Below, in pieces: positions 15,429 to 23,562 of a stretch of DNA of 36,864 bases. The position numbers and the translations under genes are program-made. The first letter of the stretch is position 1. Every line of letters begins with the position of its first letter. This DNA comes from JAFGPL01 sp046485045. Its GTDB lineage: Bacteria; Bacteroidota; Bacteroidia; Bacteroidales; UBA10428. The notes beneath the pieces are model-generated. The model worked only from the letters and a program-made list of their open reading frames with translations. It searched no databases and was not told the DNA's origin. The DNA lies in NCBI GenBank assembly GCA_046485045.1, contig JAWOHT010000034.1, positions 1 to 36,864 of the forward strand, written 5' to 3'.

Positions 15429-16166
15429 TTAATTCAAACTGACCAGCTCACCCGAATTTCTTTTTTCGACAATTAATATTTCGGGATTTCCGTGATAGAA
15501 GATATTGCCCGTACCCCATAAGTATACCCTGAGCAGGCCTGTAACACTCACATAAACGTCGCCCACCGATTCGTTAATAATTTGTGCCTCGCTGCATACA
15601 AGACTGTCGGCAACTATCGTGCTGCCATACCTGTTGAAAAGATATGCACTTCCAGCCCTGCCTTTTATAAAAAACTTTCCGAGGGTATTGGCCGAATTGT
15701 CGAGACCGAAGGTATTGCAATCCACTATCAGGTTTGTTTCGCCAATTTCGCCTATTGAATAAATATAGAAGTGGTCAAGTCTAAGGGTATCGTAATTGTA
15801 AATCTTTGCCGGTTTGAAAGTTGTGAGCCATTTAAGGTCCTGAAAATGAACCGTGAGGCGCGGTATCTCATCAATCCTGAAAACAGGGGCGCTTTGGGCC
15901 CTTATCCTCAAAGTATCGTTAATTACCTCCCAGCCGGTATCATTTATTACATCTTCTTCACCTTCTGCAATAATTTTATAGCAAGTATCCTGCACCAGCA
16001 CGATTTCTGTAACGCTGTGAACATGTATCACCGAAAAACTTTGCAACGCTTCCTCCCTTATAACCAGCGGATTTTGCCTGGTGCAACTGCCAAATAAGGC
16101 AATAGCAGGTACAACTGTCAAAACCAGCCTTAAACATTCCTGAATATGTTTTTTATATAGAGCCAT
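15429..16166 (-). CDS. DUF2807 (GIN-domain) lipoprotein
   Basis: This 245-residue protein has a positively charged N terminus and hydrophobic helix ending in the lipobox-like LFGSC (Cys28), so it is probably an outer-membrane or periplasmic lipoprotein. From about 40 on it has the short repeating beta-strand pattern of the DUF2807 right-handed helix, with steps such as SFSVIHVHSVTEIVLVQDT, LIVDCNTFGLDNSA and VSVTGLLRVYLWGTGN. The family is often called a putative auto-transporter adhesin head, but its role is unknown. I chose the ATG at 16166, 11 bases after the stop of the PagL-like gene, rather than 16223, which would overlap that gene and spoil the signal peptide. The close spacing implies one operon, so a role in the outer membrane is likely. 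Confidence 0.82.
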   Translation of the reverse strand: MALYKKHIQECLRLVLTVVPAIALFGSCTRQNPLVIREEALQSFSVIHVHSVTEIVLVQDTCYKIIAEGEEDVINDTGWEVINDTLRIRAQSAPVFRIDEIPRLTVHFQDLKWLTTFKPAKIYNYDTLRLDHFYIYSIGEIGETNLIVDCNTFGLDNSANTLGKFFIKGRAGSAYLFNRYGSTIVADSLVCSEAQIINESVGDVYVSVTGLLRVYLWGTGNIFYHGNPEILIVEKRNSGELVSLN

Positions 16167-16176
16167 TCTTTTATTT

Positions 16177-17283
16177 TTACCAGTGATACCCAATACCCCA
16201 TTCGATAAAATCGGCCTTTGCAAGATGCGATTTCAGCGCCACGTTTGCCAAAAAATGATCTGTAAGCAAATATTGAAGCGATAGTCTGTTGTACACCAAA
16301 CTAAGGTCGGTATATTTTGAATAAATATAATGTCCGATGTCTATACCCAACATCATCTTTTTATATCTAATGGCATGCGACCCGTGGATACCAATCCTTA
16401 AAAAATCAGCTTTATTTTCATGCAATATCCCTTCCATGGCCAAAGCCTCTGCTATTGAAGCATCATAGAACAGGTCTGCCCCGATGCCCAGCTTTCTTTT
16501 ATGTTTCCAGTTCCAGTCTATGTTGTACGAAAACGATGAAAGAAAATACCTGTTACCGGTTAGGTTATCATACACTTTAGATCCGGCAGAAAACACCAGT
16601 GATTGGCTGAAAGGCTTATTTTCCGAGGGCAAATCCGGTTCTTTGAAAGTTTCAGGCGCATGGCCCAAAAGATAATTAACACCCAGCGACGCGGTAAAAG
16701 CATTAAGTCCGTAATTGGGTGATTTAACTTTACCGTTAGAGAAATGAGAAAATCCCGATTCGAGGCGCAACGAAGTTCTTTCACATAGCTTTAGTTGAAA
16801 ATCCAAGCCTATCCTGAAATAGACATTTATATCTGAACCGATGGCGCGGTTGAGGTAATTGGTTTCAACATCGAATTTTTCTGTGAGGTATGATGCCCCA
16901 AAAGATATCTGGTAGTTCAGCACAGAATACCCTTTAATCCTAAACAGCGAGGCATCGAAGTAACCGTACAGGGCATGCGCAACACCAAATACTTCTTTAT
17001 TACCAAGGGTCCAGCATGAATAACCCACCCCTGTTACCGGATAACGGTAGATTTTCTCCCAGAAATCATCACCATAAGCAGGAAAACCGATCCTCAACTC
17101 GAATCCCTTTGCATGGTCGTATACAAGATACCTTATTGCATCATAAAATGGCAATACATTGCCATAGTGCACCCGCGGCTCTATAACATAATTTCTTTGC
17201 TTTTTAATTTCATCCTGTGAAAAAGCAGCGTTGCCGAAAACCAAAAAAGCAATATAGAGTAATATGTATCTCGTAACAAACAT
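16177..17283 (-). CDS. PagL-like acyloxyacyl hydrolase / lipid A 3-O-deacylase family barrel protein
   Basis: This 368-residue protein has a signal peptide (cleavage probably after FSQ, about 23) and a beta-barrel pattern ending in an aromatic (HW). The motif SHFSNGKVKSPNYGLN at 179-194 matches the PagL signature, with the catalytic His180 and Ser182 and the supporting Asn183. PagL removes the 3-O-acyl chain of lipid A in the outer membrane. The protein is about twice the size of Pseudomonas PagL, which is usual for Bacteroidota members; the extra half (about 215-368) looks like a further barrel section. By my alignment from memory, the position of the PagL catalytic Glu is Asn194, so activity is not certain. 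It is the first gene of an operon with the DUF2807 lipoprotein. Confidence 0.78.
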   Translation of the reverse strand: MFVTRYILLYIAFLVFGNAAFSQDEIKKQRNYVIEPRVHYGNVLPFYDAIRYLVYDHAKGFELRIGFPAYGDDFWEKIYRYPVTGVGYSCWTLGNKEVFGVAHALYGYFDASLFRIKGYSVLNYQISFGASYLTEKFDVETNYLNRAIGSDINVYFRIGLDFQLKLCERTSLRLESGFSHFSNGKVKSPNYGLNAFTASLGVNYLLGHAPETFKEPDLPSENKPFSQSLVFSAGSKVYDNLTGNRYFLSSFSYNIDWNWKHKRKLGIGADLFYDASIAEALAMEGILHENKADFLRIGIHGSHAIRYKKMMLGIDIGHYIYSKYTDLSLVYNRLSLQYLLTDHFLANVALKSHLAKADFIEWGIGYHW

Positions 17284-17299
17284 TAAGAACCGTTTTTTA

Positions 17300-17307
17300 C
17301 AAAGATA
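17300..17307 (-). promoter_or_regulatory. Bacteroidota -7 box of the PagL-like operon
   Basis: The minus strand reads TATCTTTG, matching TAnnTTTG, 17 bases before the start codon, implying a very short leader. It shares a 99-base divergent promoter region with gldF. Confidence 0.4.
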
Positions 17308-17353
17308 AAATACTACAGGTTAAAAAAAATTAAACATATTCGATGAAATAATA

Positions 17354-17361
17354 TATTTTTG
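17354..17361 (+). promoter_or_regulatory. Bacteroidota -7 box of the gldF operon
   Basis: TATTTTTG matches TAnnTTTG and ends 21 bases before the gldF ATG. An AGGA just before the start codon supports that start. No clear -33 TTG is visible. Confidence 0.4.
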
Positions 17362-17382
17362 AAACCGTTAATCAGGAATAAA

Positions 17383-18111
17383 ATGTGGTCGTTGTTTATA
17401 AAAGAGGTCAAAGGATTTTTCAGCAACCTTACAGGGTACGTTGTAATTATTGTCTTTCTGCTGGCCGTCAACCTTTTCATGTGGGTGTTTTCGGGAGAAC
17501 TGAATGTACTTGATGCCGGTTATGCCACCATTGAAACACTGTTTATTATTGCGCCCTGGGTATTCCTGTTCCTGGTGCCCGCTATTACCATGAGGATGTT
17601 TTCTGAAGAGAAAAAAACCGGCACCATCGAGTTGCTGCTTTCAAGGCCGCTTACAGGTTTTCAGATCGTCTTTTCAAAATTTCTGGCAGCCGCCACCCTT
17701 GTTTTATTATCACTCATCCCCTGCCTTATCGGTTATCTTTCAGTCTACCTTTTGGGCAACCCTGTCGGGAATATTGACACGGGAGCCACCTGGGGTTCGC
17801 TTGTCGGATTGTTTTTTCTGGGCGCTGTTTATGCTGCCATTGGCATTTATGCCTCCTCTCTTACAGACAATACCATTATTGCGTTTATCGTAGCATTGGT
17901 CTTATGTTTCTTGTTTTACACAGGTTTTGACCTGCTGGCAGAGTTTCCGCTGTTTAAATCAATATCGGTTTTTGTGCTGTACCTTGGGATTAATGAACAC
18001 TACCAGTCTGTGAGCCGCGGAGTGATTGACCTGCGCGATATTATATATTTTCTTGCAGTAATTGCCGTTTTTATTTTGCTTACAACGGCCAGGCTTAAAA
18101 TCCGGAAATAG
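17383..18111 (+). CDS. gldF: Gliding-motility-associated ABC transporter permease GldF
   Basis: This 242-residue integral membrane protein has six hydrophobic segments (about 15-35, 55-75, 95-125, 135-160, 165-190, 215-235) and the ABC-2 permease motif FSEEKKTGTIELLLSRPLTG between the second and third. Followed by gldG and dnaN, it matches GldF, the permease of the Gld ABC complex (with GldA ATPase and GldG) needed for gliding in Flavobacterium; many non-gliding Bacteroidota keep it. No ATPase gene is present in the window, so a GldA would have to be elsewhere. I chose the ATG at 17383 (MWSLFIKEVKGFF, preceded by AGGA) over an in-frame TTG at 17359. Confidence 0.92.
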   Translation: MWSLFIKEVKGFFSNLTGYVVIIVFLLAVNLFMWVFSGELNVLDAGYATIETLFIIAPWVFLFLVPAITMRMFSEEKKTGTIELLLSRPLTGFQIVFSKFLAAATLVLLSLIPCLIGYLSVYLLGNPVGNIDTGATWGSLVGLFFLGAVYAAIGIYASSLTDNTIIAFIVALVLCFLFYTGFDLLAEFPLFKSISVFVLYLGINEHYQSVSRGVIDLRDIIYFLAVIAVFILLTTARLKIRK

Positions 18112-18118
18112 TGAGTAT

Positions 18119-19831
18119 ATGAACCTGAAAGCCCGTAATACCAATAAAAACCCTTTGTGGCTGCCTGCATGGCTGGCAATAATTATTCTTACTGTATATA
18201 TCAGTTCTTTTATGAATGTACGCATTGACCTCACAGCAGAGAAGAGATATACCCTTTCGCCCGCGACCAAAAACATACTTAAAAACCTTGAGGATGTAAT
18301 TTATATAAAAATTTATCTTGACGGAGACCTGAACATTCCGTTTAATAAATTCCGGCGTAATACCCGTGAAACACTAAATGAATTCAGGATTTATGCCAAA
18401 GACAACCTCGAATACGAATTTATCAACCCTTCGGCAGAAACCGATGAAAAAATCAGGGATGATGTTTTTAATGAATTATATCACAAAGGACTGCAACCAA
18501 CCAATATCCTATCAAAAGATAAGGAAGGGGGTACCTCAGAAAAGATCATTTTTCCCGGAGCAATATTGGTATACAGGGGAATTGAAGTGGCTGTAAACCT
18601 GCTTAAAAACAATCCGGGAATTGACCCTGAAGAAAACATCAATAATTCTATACAAAATATTGAATACGAGCTGATAAGCAAAATACAAAGCCTTACTGCA
18701 AAAGAAACAGAGTATATTGTTTTTCTTGAAGGACATGGAGAGCTTGATGAAGACCAGACCAGGGACATCACCATTGAGCTTTCCAATTATTTCCAGGTTG
18801 ACCGTGGCGCCATTATGGGAAGACCGGGAATACTCGACAGGTATAAAGCTGTTATCGTTGCAAAACCAACACAAAAATTTTCTGAATCTGATAAATTTGT
18901 CCTCGACCAGTATATAATGAAAGGAGGCAAGGTGTTATGGTTTATCGATGAAGTAAACGTAAGCCTCGACAGCCTTGTAAATGGCAGTACCGTTGCAATT
19001 ATTAACAACCTTAACATAGGCGACCTGCTCTTCAGGTATGGCATAAGAATAAACCCCGAACTGTTACAGGATGTGCAATGCAACGTAATTCCTGTAAACA
19101 TGGCCCTTGCAGGAAACCAGCCAAATTTCGTTCCGGCGCCCTGGTTGTATTATCCGTTGCTAACAGCGCCCTCTTCTCATCCCATTACCCGGAGCCTGAA
19201 CCTGATTGCAACAAAATTCGTCAATTCCATTGATACTATCGGCTCACGGCAGGAAATCCGCAAAACGGTGTTGCTCAAATCATCGCCTTATGCCCGCACT
19301 GTAAAAGCACCGGCCATAATCAGCCTCGAAGAGATAAAAACGACCCCCGAACAGAAAGATTTTACATCTTCGGATATACCTGTTGCTGTAATGCTTGAAG
19401 GAGAATTTGAATCGGCTTTTAAAAACAGGCCGCTGGACGCGTATTTCACGAATGGCGCCCCTGCCTTTATTGAAAAAAGCGTTCCGAATAAAATGCTGAT
19501 CGTAGCTGATGGCGATATTATTAAAAACGATGTACATAACACCGCACGCGGCAAAATGATCATTCCGCTCGGGCTTGACAGGTATACCAACCAGACATTC
19601 GGCAACAAAGATTTCATAATCAACGCCGTGAATTACCTCACCAATCAGGAAGGACTAATACAACTGCGGTCGAAGGAGTTCAAACTCAGATTGCTCGACA
19701 GGGTAAAAATAAAGGAACAGCGGCTTACCTGGCAACTTATAAATACCTTGTTGCCTTTACTGATAGTAGTTTTCTCAGGTATTTTATTCAATTATCTCAG
19801 AAAGAAAAAATATTCGTTTGTAAAACCCTAA
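18119..19831 (+). CDS. gldG: Gliding-motility-associated ABC transporter auxiliary/substrate-binding protein GldG
   Basis: This 570-residue protein has an N-terminal transmembrane anchor (about 14-36) followed by RIDLTAEKRYTLSPATKNIL, the hallmark start of GldG/ABC_transp_aux proteins. A large extracytoplasmic domain contains the glutamine-amidotransferase-like fold typical of this family (VFLEGHGELDEDQ; VLDQYIMKGGKVLWFIDE). A C-terminal transmembrane helix (about 545-563) ends in Lys/Arg. It starts 7 bases after the gldF stop, so translation is probably coupled. I used the ATG at 18119; upstream in-frame codons lie inside gldF. It should form a complex with GldF. Length is normal. Confidence 0.92.
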   Translation: MNLKARNTNKNPLWLPAWLAIIILTVYISSFMNVRIDLTAEKRYTLSPATKNILKNLEDVIYIKIYLDGDLNIPFNKFRRNTRETLNEFRIYAKDNLEYEFINPSAETDEKIRDDVFNELYHKGLQPTNILSKDKEGGTSEKIIFPGAILVYRGIEVAVNLLKNNPGIDPEENINNSIQNIEYELISKIQSLTAKETEYIVFLEGHGELDEDQTRDITIELSNYFQVDRGAIMGRPGILDRYKAVIVAKPTQKFSESDKFVLDQYIMKGGKVLWFIDEVNVSLDSLVNGSTVAIINNLNIGDLLFRYGIRINPELLQDVQCNVIPVNMALAGNQPNFVPAPWLYYPLLTAPSSHPITRSLNLIATKFVNSIDTIGSRQEIRKTVLLKSSPYARTVKAPAIISLEEIKTTPEQKDFTSSDIPVAVMLEGEFESAFKNRPLDAYFTNGAPAFIEKSVPNKMLIVADGDIIKNDVHNTARGKMIIPLGLDRYTNQTFGNKDFIINAVNYLTNQEGLIQLRSKEFKLRLLDRVKIKEQRLTWQLINTLLPLLIVVFSGILFNYLRKKKYSFVKP

Positions 19832-19841
19832 TTGCACCTGT

Positions 19842-20822
19842 ATGAAATTATCCCGGCTGCTTTTAGCAGTTTTAGCGATATTAGCAGCAACAGCTATCAT
19901 TTTGTTCTTCTCGAAAAACTCAGGAACCATTCATTCTTCAGAAAAAGAATTTGCCCTGAAGAACCCGGGAGAAGCCGACCGTATATTAATCAGGTATGAT
20001 ACAGCAGAAATTTTACTCATTAAAACCGATGCAGGCTGGCAGCTCAACAATTTGTACACGGCTAAAAACGAAGCTGTCGAACTCCTGCTCAATTCGCTGC
20101 AAAGGCTCGAGGCCATCTCTCCGGTACCAAAGAATTACCAGGCCATTGCAGCCAAAAAGCTTGAAAACACAGGCATTCACCTTGAAATATATTCCAAAGG
20201 GCGCCTAAGCCGTTCTTTTTACGTTGATTTCGATACCTCTGAAGTTGCCGGAAGCATTATTCTGAACCAAAACTCTAAAACACCATTTTTTATCAGGCTC
20301 AAAGGATATCAGGGCCGAAACATTACCGGAGTTTTTTCAACCGAAATCAACTACTGGAGAGACAACATCCTCTTTGGCTACCGCCCCGAAGAAATAGCTG
20401 CAGTTGCTATAAACTATCTTACCGGAAATAGAAAATCCTTTAAGATTTTGTATCATCACAATTCATTGCCACAAATAATTGATGCTGCAAATAACCAGGT
20501 TGTTAAGGACCCTGATATAAATAATGCAGGCGAATATCTCTACTTCTTCTCAAACATCAAATACAAGCGTCTTCCCCCGGATACATCTGTAAAGATTAAC
20601 AATGACATGTTGTTTGCTGACATCACCATTAAAAAAAGAACCAATGAAGAAATGACTGTTTACCTGTACCGGAAACTTACGGATGTTGATAAGCAAGACA
20701 AAAAAATATTGGACCTAAACAACTGTTATGCAATTATTAACAACGAAAAAGAGCCTGTAATACTGCGGTATTACGATATTGACCCCATTTTAAGCGATTT
20801 AGACGATTTTATAAAAAAATAG
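19842..20822 (+). CDS. DUF4340-type membrane-anchored protein
   Basis: This 326-residue protein has one N-terminal hydrophobic anchor (about 5-23) and a long extracytoplasmic domain of the DUF4340 type, which appears as repeated beta-alpha units (ADRILIRYDTAEILLIKTDAGWQL; VDFDTSEVAGSIIL; EEIAAVAINYLTGNRKSF). DUF4340 proteins regularly follow an ABC-2 permease and an ABC_transp_aux protein in distant bacteria (recalled knowledge). Here it lies 10 bases after gldG, in the same operon. I infer it is a third, periplasm-side part of the Gld ABC complex. No enzymatic residues are recognised. The start is the first ATG after gldG. Confidence 0.8.
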   Translation: MKLSRLLLAVLAILAATAIILFFSKNSGTIHSSEKEFALKNPGEADRILIRYDTAEILLIKTDAGWQLNNLYTAKNEAVELLLNSLQRLEAISPVPKNYQAIAAKKLENTGIHLEIYSKGRLSRSFYVDFDTSEVAGSIILNQNSKTPFFIRLKGYQGRNITGVFSTEINYWRDNILFGYRPEEIAAVAINYLTGNRKSFKILYHHNSLPQIIDAANNQVVKDPDINNAGEYLYFFSNIKYKRLPPDTSVKINNDMLFADITIKKRTNEEMTVYLYRKLTDVDKQDKKILDLNNCYAIINNEKEPVILRYYDIDPILSDLDDFIKK

Positions 20823-20870
20823 GCGGTATCGTTTAAAGAAATACCATTTTTTTTGTAATATTGATACCGC
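20823..20870 (+). terminator. Overlapping hairpins between the DUF4340 gene and dnaN
   Basis: GCGGTATC at 20823-20830 can pair either with GATACCGC at 20863-20870 (8 bp) or, through GGTAT (20825-20829), with ATACC (20841-20845). The short form is directly followed by A and a run of eight Ts (20847-20854), as in an intrinsic terminator; the long form would bury that run in its loop. It can end the gldFG transcript or attenuate read-through to dnaN. Confidence 0.55.
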
Positions 20871-20930
20871 TTTAAGTGCTGGTTAAAATTATATAATCAT
20901 TTGATAATAATTTAATTAAAATTTAAATAA

Positions 20931-22055
20931 ATGAAATTTGTTGTATCGAGCATTGATCTGCTTAACCACCTGCAATCGGTAAGCAGGGTTATTAGTCCGA
21001 AAAATTCCCTTCCTATTCTGGACAACTTCTTATTTAGACTTGACGGAAACAGCCTTGAGATTACAGCCTCCGATCTTGAAACTACTATGGTTACCACGAT
21101 GAAGCTGGAGAACACCACCGATTCGGGCTTAATATCTATCCCGGCCCGTTTGCTTACCGACACTTTAAAGGAATTTCCGGAACAGCCGCTCTCGTTCGAC
21201 ATCAATCCCGACACAATGGCCGTAGTAATTACCAGCGATAACGGGCAATTCACCATCGTTGGACAAAACGGCGCTGATTTTCCGCAACTGCCTACCATTA
21301 AAGAAGAGAAAAAATCGAGCCTTAAACTGGCAGCCGAATCACTTGAAAGGGGGATTTCCAGTGCCATCTTCGCCACAGCCGATGATGAGCTTCGCCCGGT
21401 AATGAACGGAATATTTATAGAGATATCACCCGAGGAGCTTACATTTGTTGCTTCCGATGCCCATAAACTTGTGCGTTTTAAAAACAAAGACCTTCAGACA
21501 GAGGTAAATGCATCGTTCATTCTGCCGAAGAAACCTGCCAGTCTATTAAAAAACCTTCTTACAAAAGAGAAAGGCGATGTACTAATCGAAGTAGATGATA
21601 AAAATGCACAGTTCACCTTAAGCAACGCCCTTTTGGTATGCAGGCTTGTAGAAGGCAATTACCCGAGCTACAACTCGGTAATACCTTCTGACAACCAGAA
21701 TAAAATGATTATTGACCGGCAGAAATTTCTCAACACGCTGAAGAGGGTTTCTGTATTCTCAAACCAGGCAAGCAACCTCGTAAAACTGCAACTTACCGGA
21801 AATCAGATAACCATTTCGGCGCAAGACATAGATTTTTCGATCTCTGCTTACGAGCGTTTGTCTTGCCAGTACGATGGCGATGAAATGGAGATAGGGTTTA
21901 AATCTGTATTCCTGGTTGAAATACTTGCCAACCTTCAATCATCAGATGTAGTGATGGAATTGTCAGATCCGTCAAGGGCGGGGCTCTTCCTTCCTATCGA
22001 AAAAGATAACGAAGATGTATTGATGTTGCTAATGCCCATGATGATAAACAATTAG
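20931..22055 (+). CDS. dnaN: DNA polymerase III beta subunit (sliding clamp)
   Basis: This 374-residue protein has the length and three-domain repeat of bacterial beta clamps. Features include the N-terminal MKFVVSSIDLLNHLQSVSRV with PKNSLPILDNFLF and ITASDLETTMV, the middle-domain TFVASDAHKLVRF and VEGNYPSYNSVIP, and the C-terminal FLPIEKDNEDVLMLLMPMMI. The clamp encircles DNA and tethers polymerases and repair enzymes. The gldG-dnaN order is seen across Bacteroidota, unlike the dnaA-dnaN order of most bacteria. A terminator-like hairpin lies between it and the upstream gene, so it probably also has its own promoter in the 60 AT-rich bases before the ATG, although no exact TAnnTTTG box is present. 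Confidence 0.97.
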   Translation: MKFVVSSIDLLNHLQSVSRVISPKNSLPILDNFLFRLDGNSLEITASDLETTMVTTMKLENTTDSGLISIPARLLTDTLKEFPEQPLSFDINPDTMAVVITSDNGQFTIVGQNGADFPQLPTIKEEKKSSLKLAAESLERGISSAIFATADDELRPVMNGIFIEISPEELTFVASDAHKLVRFKNKDLQTEVNASFILPKKPASLLKNLLTKEKGDVLIEVDDKNAQFTLSNALLVCRLVEGNYPSYNSVIPSDNQNKMIIDRQKFLNTLKRVSVFSNQASNLVKLQLTGNQITISAQDIDFSISAYERLSCQYDGDEMEIGFKSVFLVEILANLQSSDVVMELSDPSRAGLFLPIEKDNEDVLMLLMPMMINN

Positions 22056-22081
22056 TGTAAATTTTTAATATTCAGAAAATA

Positions 22082-22153
22082 GGGTGTCTTAAAAGTCAAT
22101 AAGTAACATCATGAGGATGGACCAATAAGGACTTTTAAGTCACCCTTTTTTTT
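22082..22153 (+). terminator. Intrinsic terminator after dnaN
   Basis: GGGTGTCTTAAAAGTC (22082-22097) pairs with GACTTTTAAGTCACCC (22130-22145), 15 of 16 positions, followed by eight Ts (22146-22153). The 32-base loop is longer than usual. It lies 26 bases after the dnaN stop and 18 bases before the next gene. Confidence 0.85.
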
Positions 22154-22171
22154 CGTTTCAACAGCTATACC

Positions 22172-22942
22172 ATGAAATTAAACCTAAAAAATCCGCTTGT
22201 AATCTTCGACCTTGAAACAACAGGTATCAATATTGTAACCGACAGGATAGTAGAGATTTCGTATTTGAAAATACATCCTAACGGCGATGAAGAATCACGA
22301 ACCATGAAGATAAACCCTACCATACCTATCCCTGAAAAATCAACAGAAATTCATGGCATCACAGATGAGGATGTTAAAAATGCCCCGACATTCCAGGAAA
22401 TAGCACAGAGCCTGGTCAACACCTTCGAAGGATGCGATTTTGCAGGTTTCAACTCAAACAAATTTGACCTTCCGTTGCTGGCAGAGGAGTTTCTACGCGC
22501 CAACGCGGATATAGAACTAAAGAAAAGAAAATTCATTGATGTACAGGTAATTTTTCATAAAAAAGAGCAGCGTACCCTTGAAGCAGCATATAAATTCTAC
22601 TGTGAAAAAATACTTAACAATGCACACAGCGCTGAGGCAGATACCAAAGCAACATTCGAGATACTTATGGCACAGCTTGACCGTTATGAAGACTTGCCTG
22701 CTGATGTAGACGAGTTGTCGAAATTCTCAAGCCATAACAAAAATGCAGACTTTGCAGGCCGTATCATATACGATGAAAATGACCGGGAAATGTTTAATTT
22801 TGGCAAATACAAAGGAATGTATGTTGAAGATGTTTTTAAAAAAGACCCGGCTTATTATGGCTGGATGATCAATAATGAATTTCCGCTATATACCAAAAAA
22901 GTGCTGACACAAATAAAATTACGCGGGGCATTTAAAAATTAA
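22172..22942 (+). CDS. DEDDh 3'-5' exonuclease (DnaQ/epsilon-like) with C-terminal DUF3820-type domain
   Basis: This 256-residue protein has a full DnaQ-like exonuclease domain at about 7-170. The DEDDh residues are Asp13 and Glu15 (VIFDLETTG), Asp99 (NSNKFDLPLLAEEF), and His152 and Asp157 (AHSAEADTKAT). It should remove nucleotides from 3' ends using two metal ions. A second small domain (about 195-256, EMFNFGKYKGMYVEDVFKKD) is the DUF3820/quorum-sensing-regulated virulence factor type often fused to such exonucleases in Bacteroidota. The sequence QLDRY at 168-172, just after the catalytic core, resembles a weak clamp-binding motif, which fits the neighbouring dnaN but may be part of the last helix. 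It could be a proofreading or repair exonuclease. It starts after the dnaN terminator and precedes the next gene by 5 bases. Confidence 0.88.
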   Translation: MKLNLKNPLVIFDLETTGINIVTDRIVEISYLKIHPNGDEESRTMKINPTIPIPEKSTEIHGITDEDVKNAPTFQEIAQSLVNTFEGCDFAGFNSNKFDLPLLAEEFLRANADIELKKRKFIDVQVIFHKKEQRTLEAAYKFYCEKILNNAHSAEADTKATFEILMAQLDRYEDLPADVDELSKFSSHNKNADFAGRIIYDENDREMFNFGKYKGMYVEDVFKKDPAYYGWMINNEFPLYTKKVLTQIKLRGAFKN

Positions 22943-22947
22943 GCACC

Positions 22948-23559
22948 ATGAAGATAATCTGTATTGGCCGCAATTATTCAGAACATGCGCGTGAGCTGAA
23001 CAATGACGTACCAAAAGAACCAGTTTTTTTCATGAAACCCGATTCGGCATTGATTTTAAATAACCAGCCTTTTTTTCTGCCCGATTTTTCAAACGAGATA
23101 CATTACGAGGCCGAAATTGTAATTAAAATCAACCGGCTTGGCAAAAACATAGCAAAGAAATTCGCGCACCGCTATTACGAAGAAATTGGCATAGGTATAG
23201 ACTTCACGGCAAGAGATTTGCAGAGAAAACAGGCAGAAGCCGGAAAACCCTGGGAGATAGCCAAAGCCTTTGACGGATCAGCCCCGCTTGGCAAATTCAT
23301 TAAGCGTGATAAACTCCCCGATTTCAACGCCATTTCTTTTCGCCTCGATAAAAACGGTGAAACTGTTCAGACGGGAAATACCCGTGACATGATCTTCAGT
23401 TTTGAAGAGATCATCGCCTATGTATCAAGATTTATCACCATTAAAACCGGCGACCTCATTTTTACCGGCACACCTGCAGGTGTAGGACCTGTTAAAGCTG
23501 GGGACCGCCTGGAGGCATATATCGAAAATATACCAATGCTGAACTTATGGGTAAAGTAA
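22948..23559 (+). CDS. Fumarylacetoacetate hydrolase family protein
   Basis: This 203-residue protein is a compact single-domain FAH-family enzyme. The metal-binding acidic residues are visible in the Glu-x-Glu of HYEAEIVIKI and the Asp of GIDFTARDLQ. WEIAKAFDGSAPLG and LIFTGTPAGVGPVKAGD are the other family signatures. The family includes acylpyruvate hydrolases, oxaloacetate decarboxylases and tautomerases; the exact substrate cannot be told from sequence. The ATG lies 5 bases after the exonuclease stop, so the two form an operon. It ends 3 bases from the stop codon of the oppositely oriented kinase gene, with no terminator visible between them. Confidence 0.9.
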   Translation: MKIICIGRNYSEHARELNNDVPKEPVFFMKPDSALILNNQPFFLPDFSNEIHYEAEIVIKINRLGKNIAKKFAHRYYEEIGIGIDFTARDLQRKQAEAGKPWEIAKAFDGSAPLGKFIKRDKLPDFNAISFRLDKNGETVQTGNTRDMIFSFEEIIAYVSRFITIKTGDLIFTGTPAGVGPVKAGDRLEAYIENIPMLNLWVK

Positions 23560-23562
23560 GCA

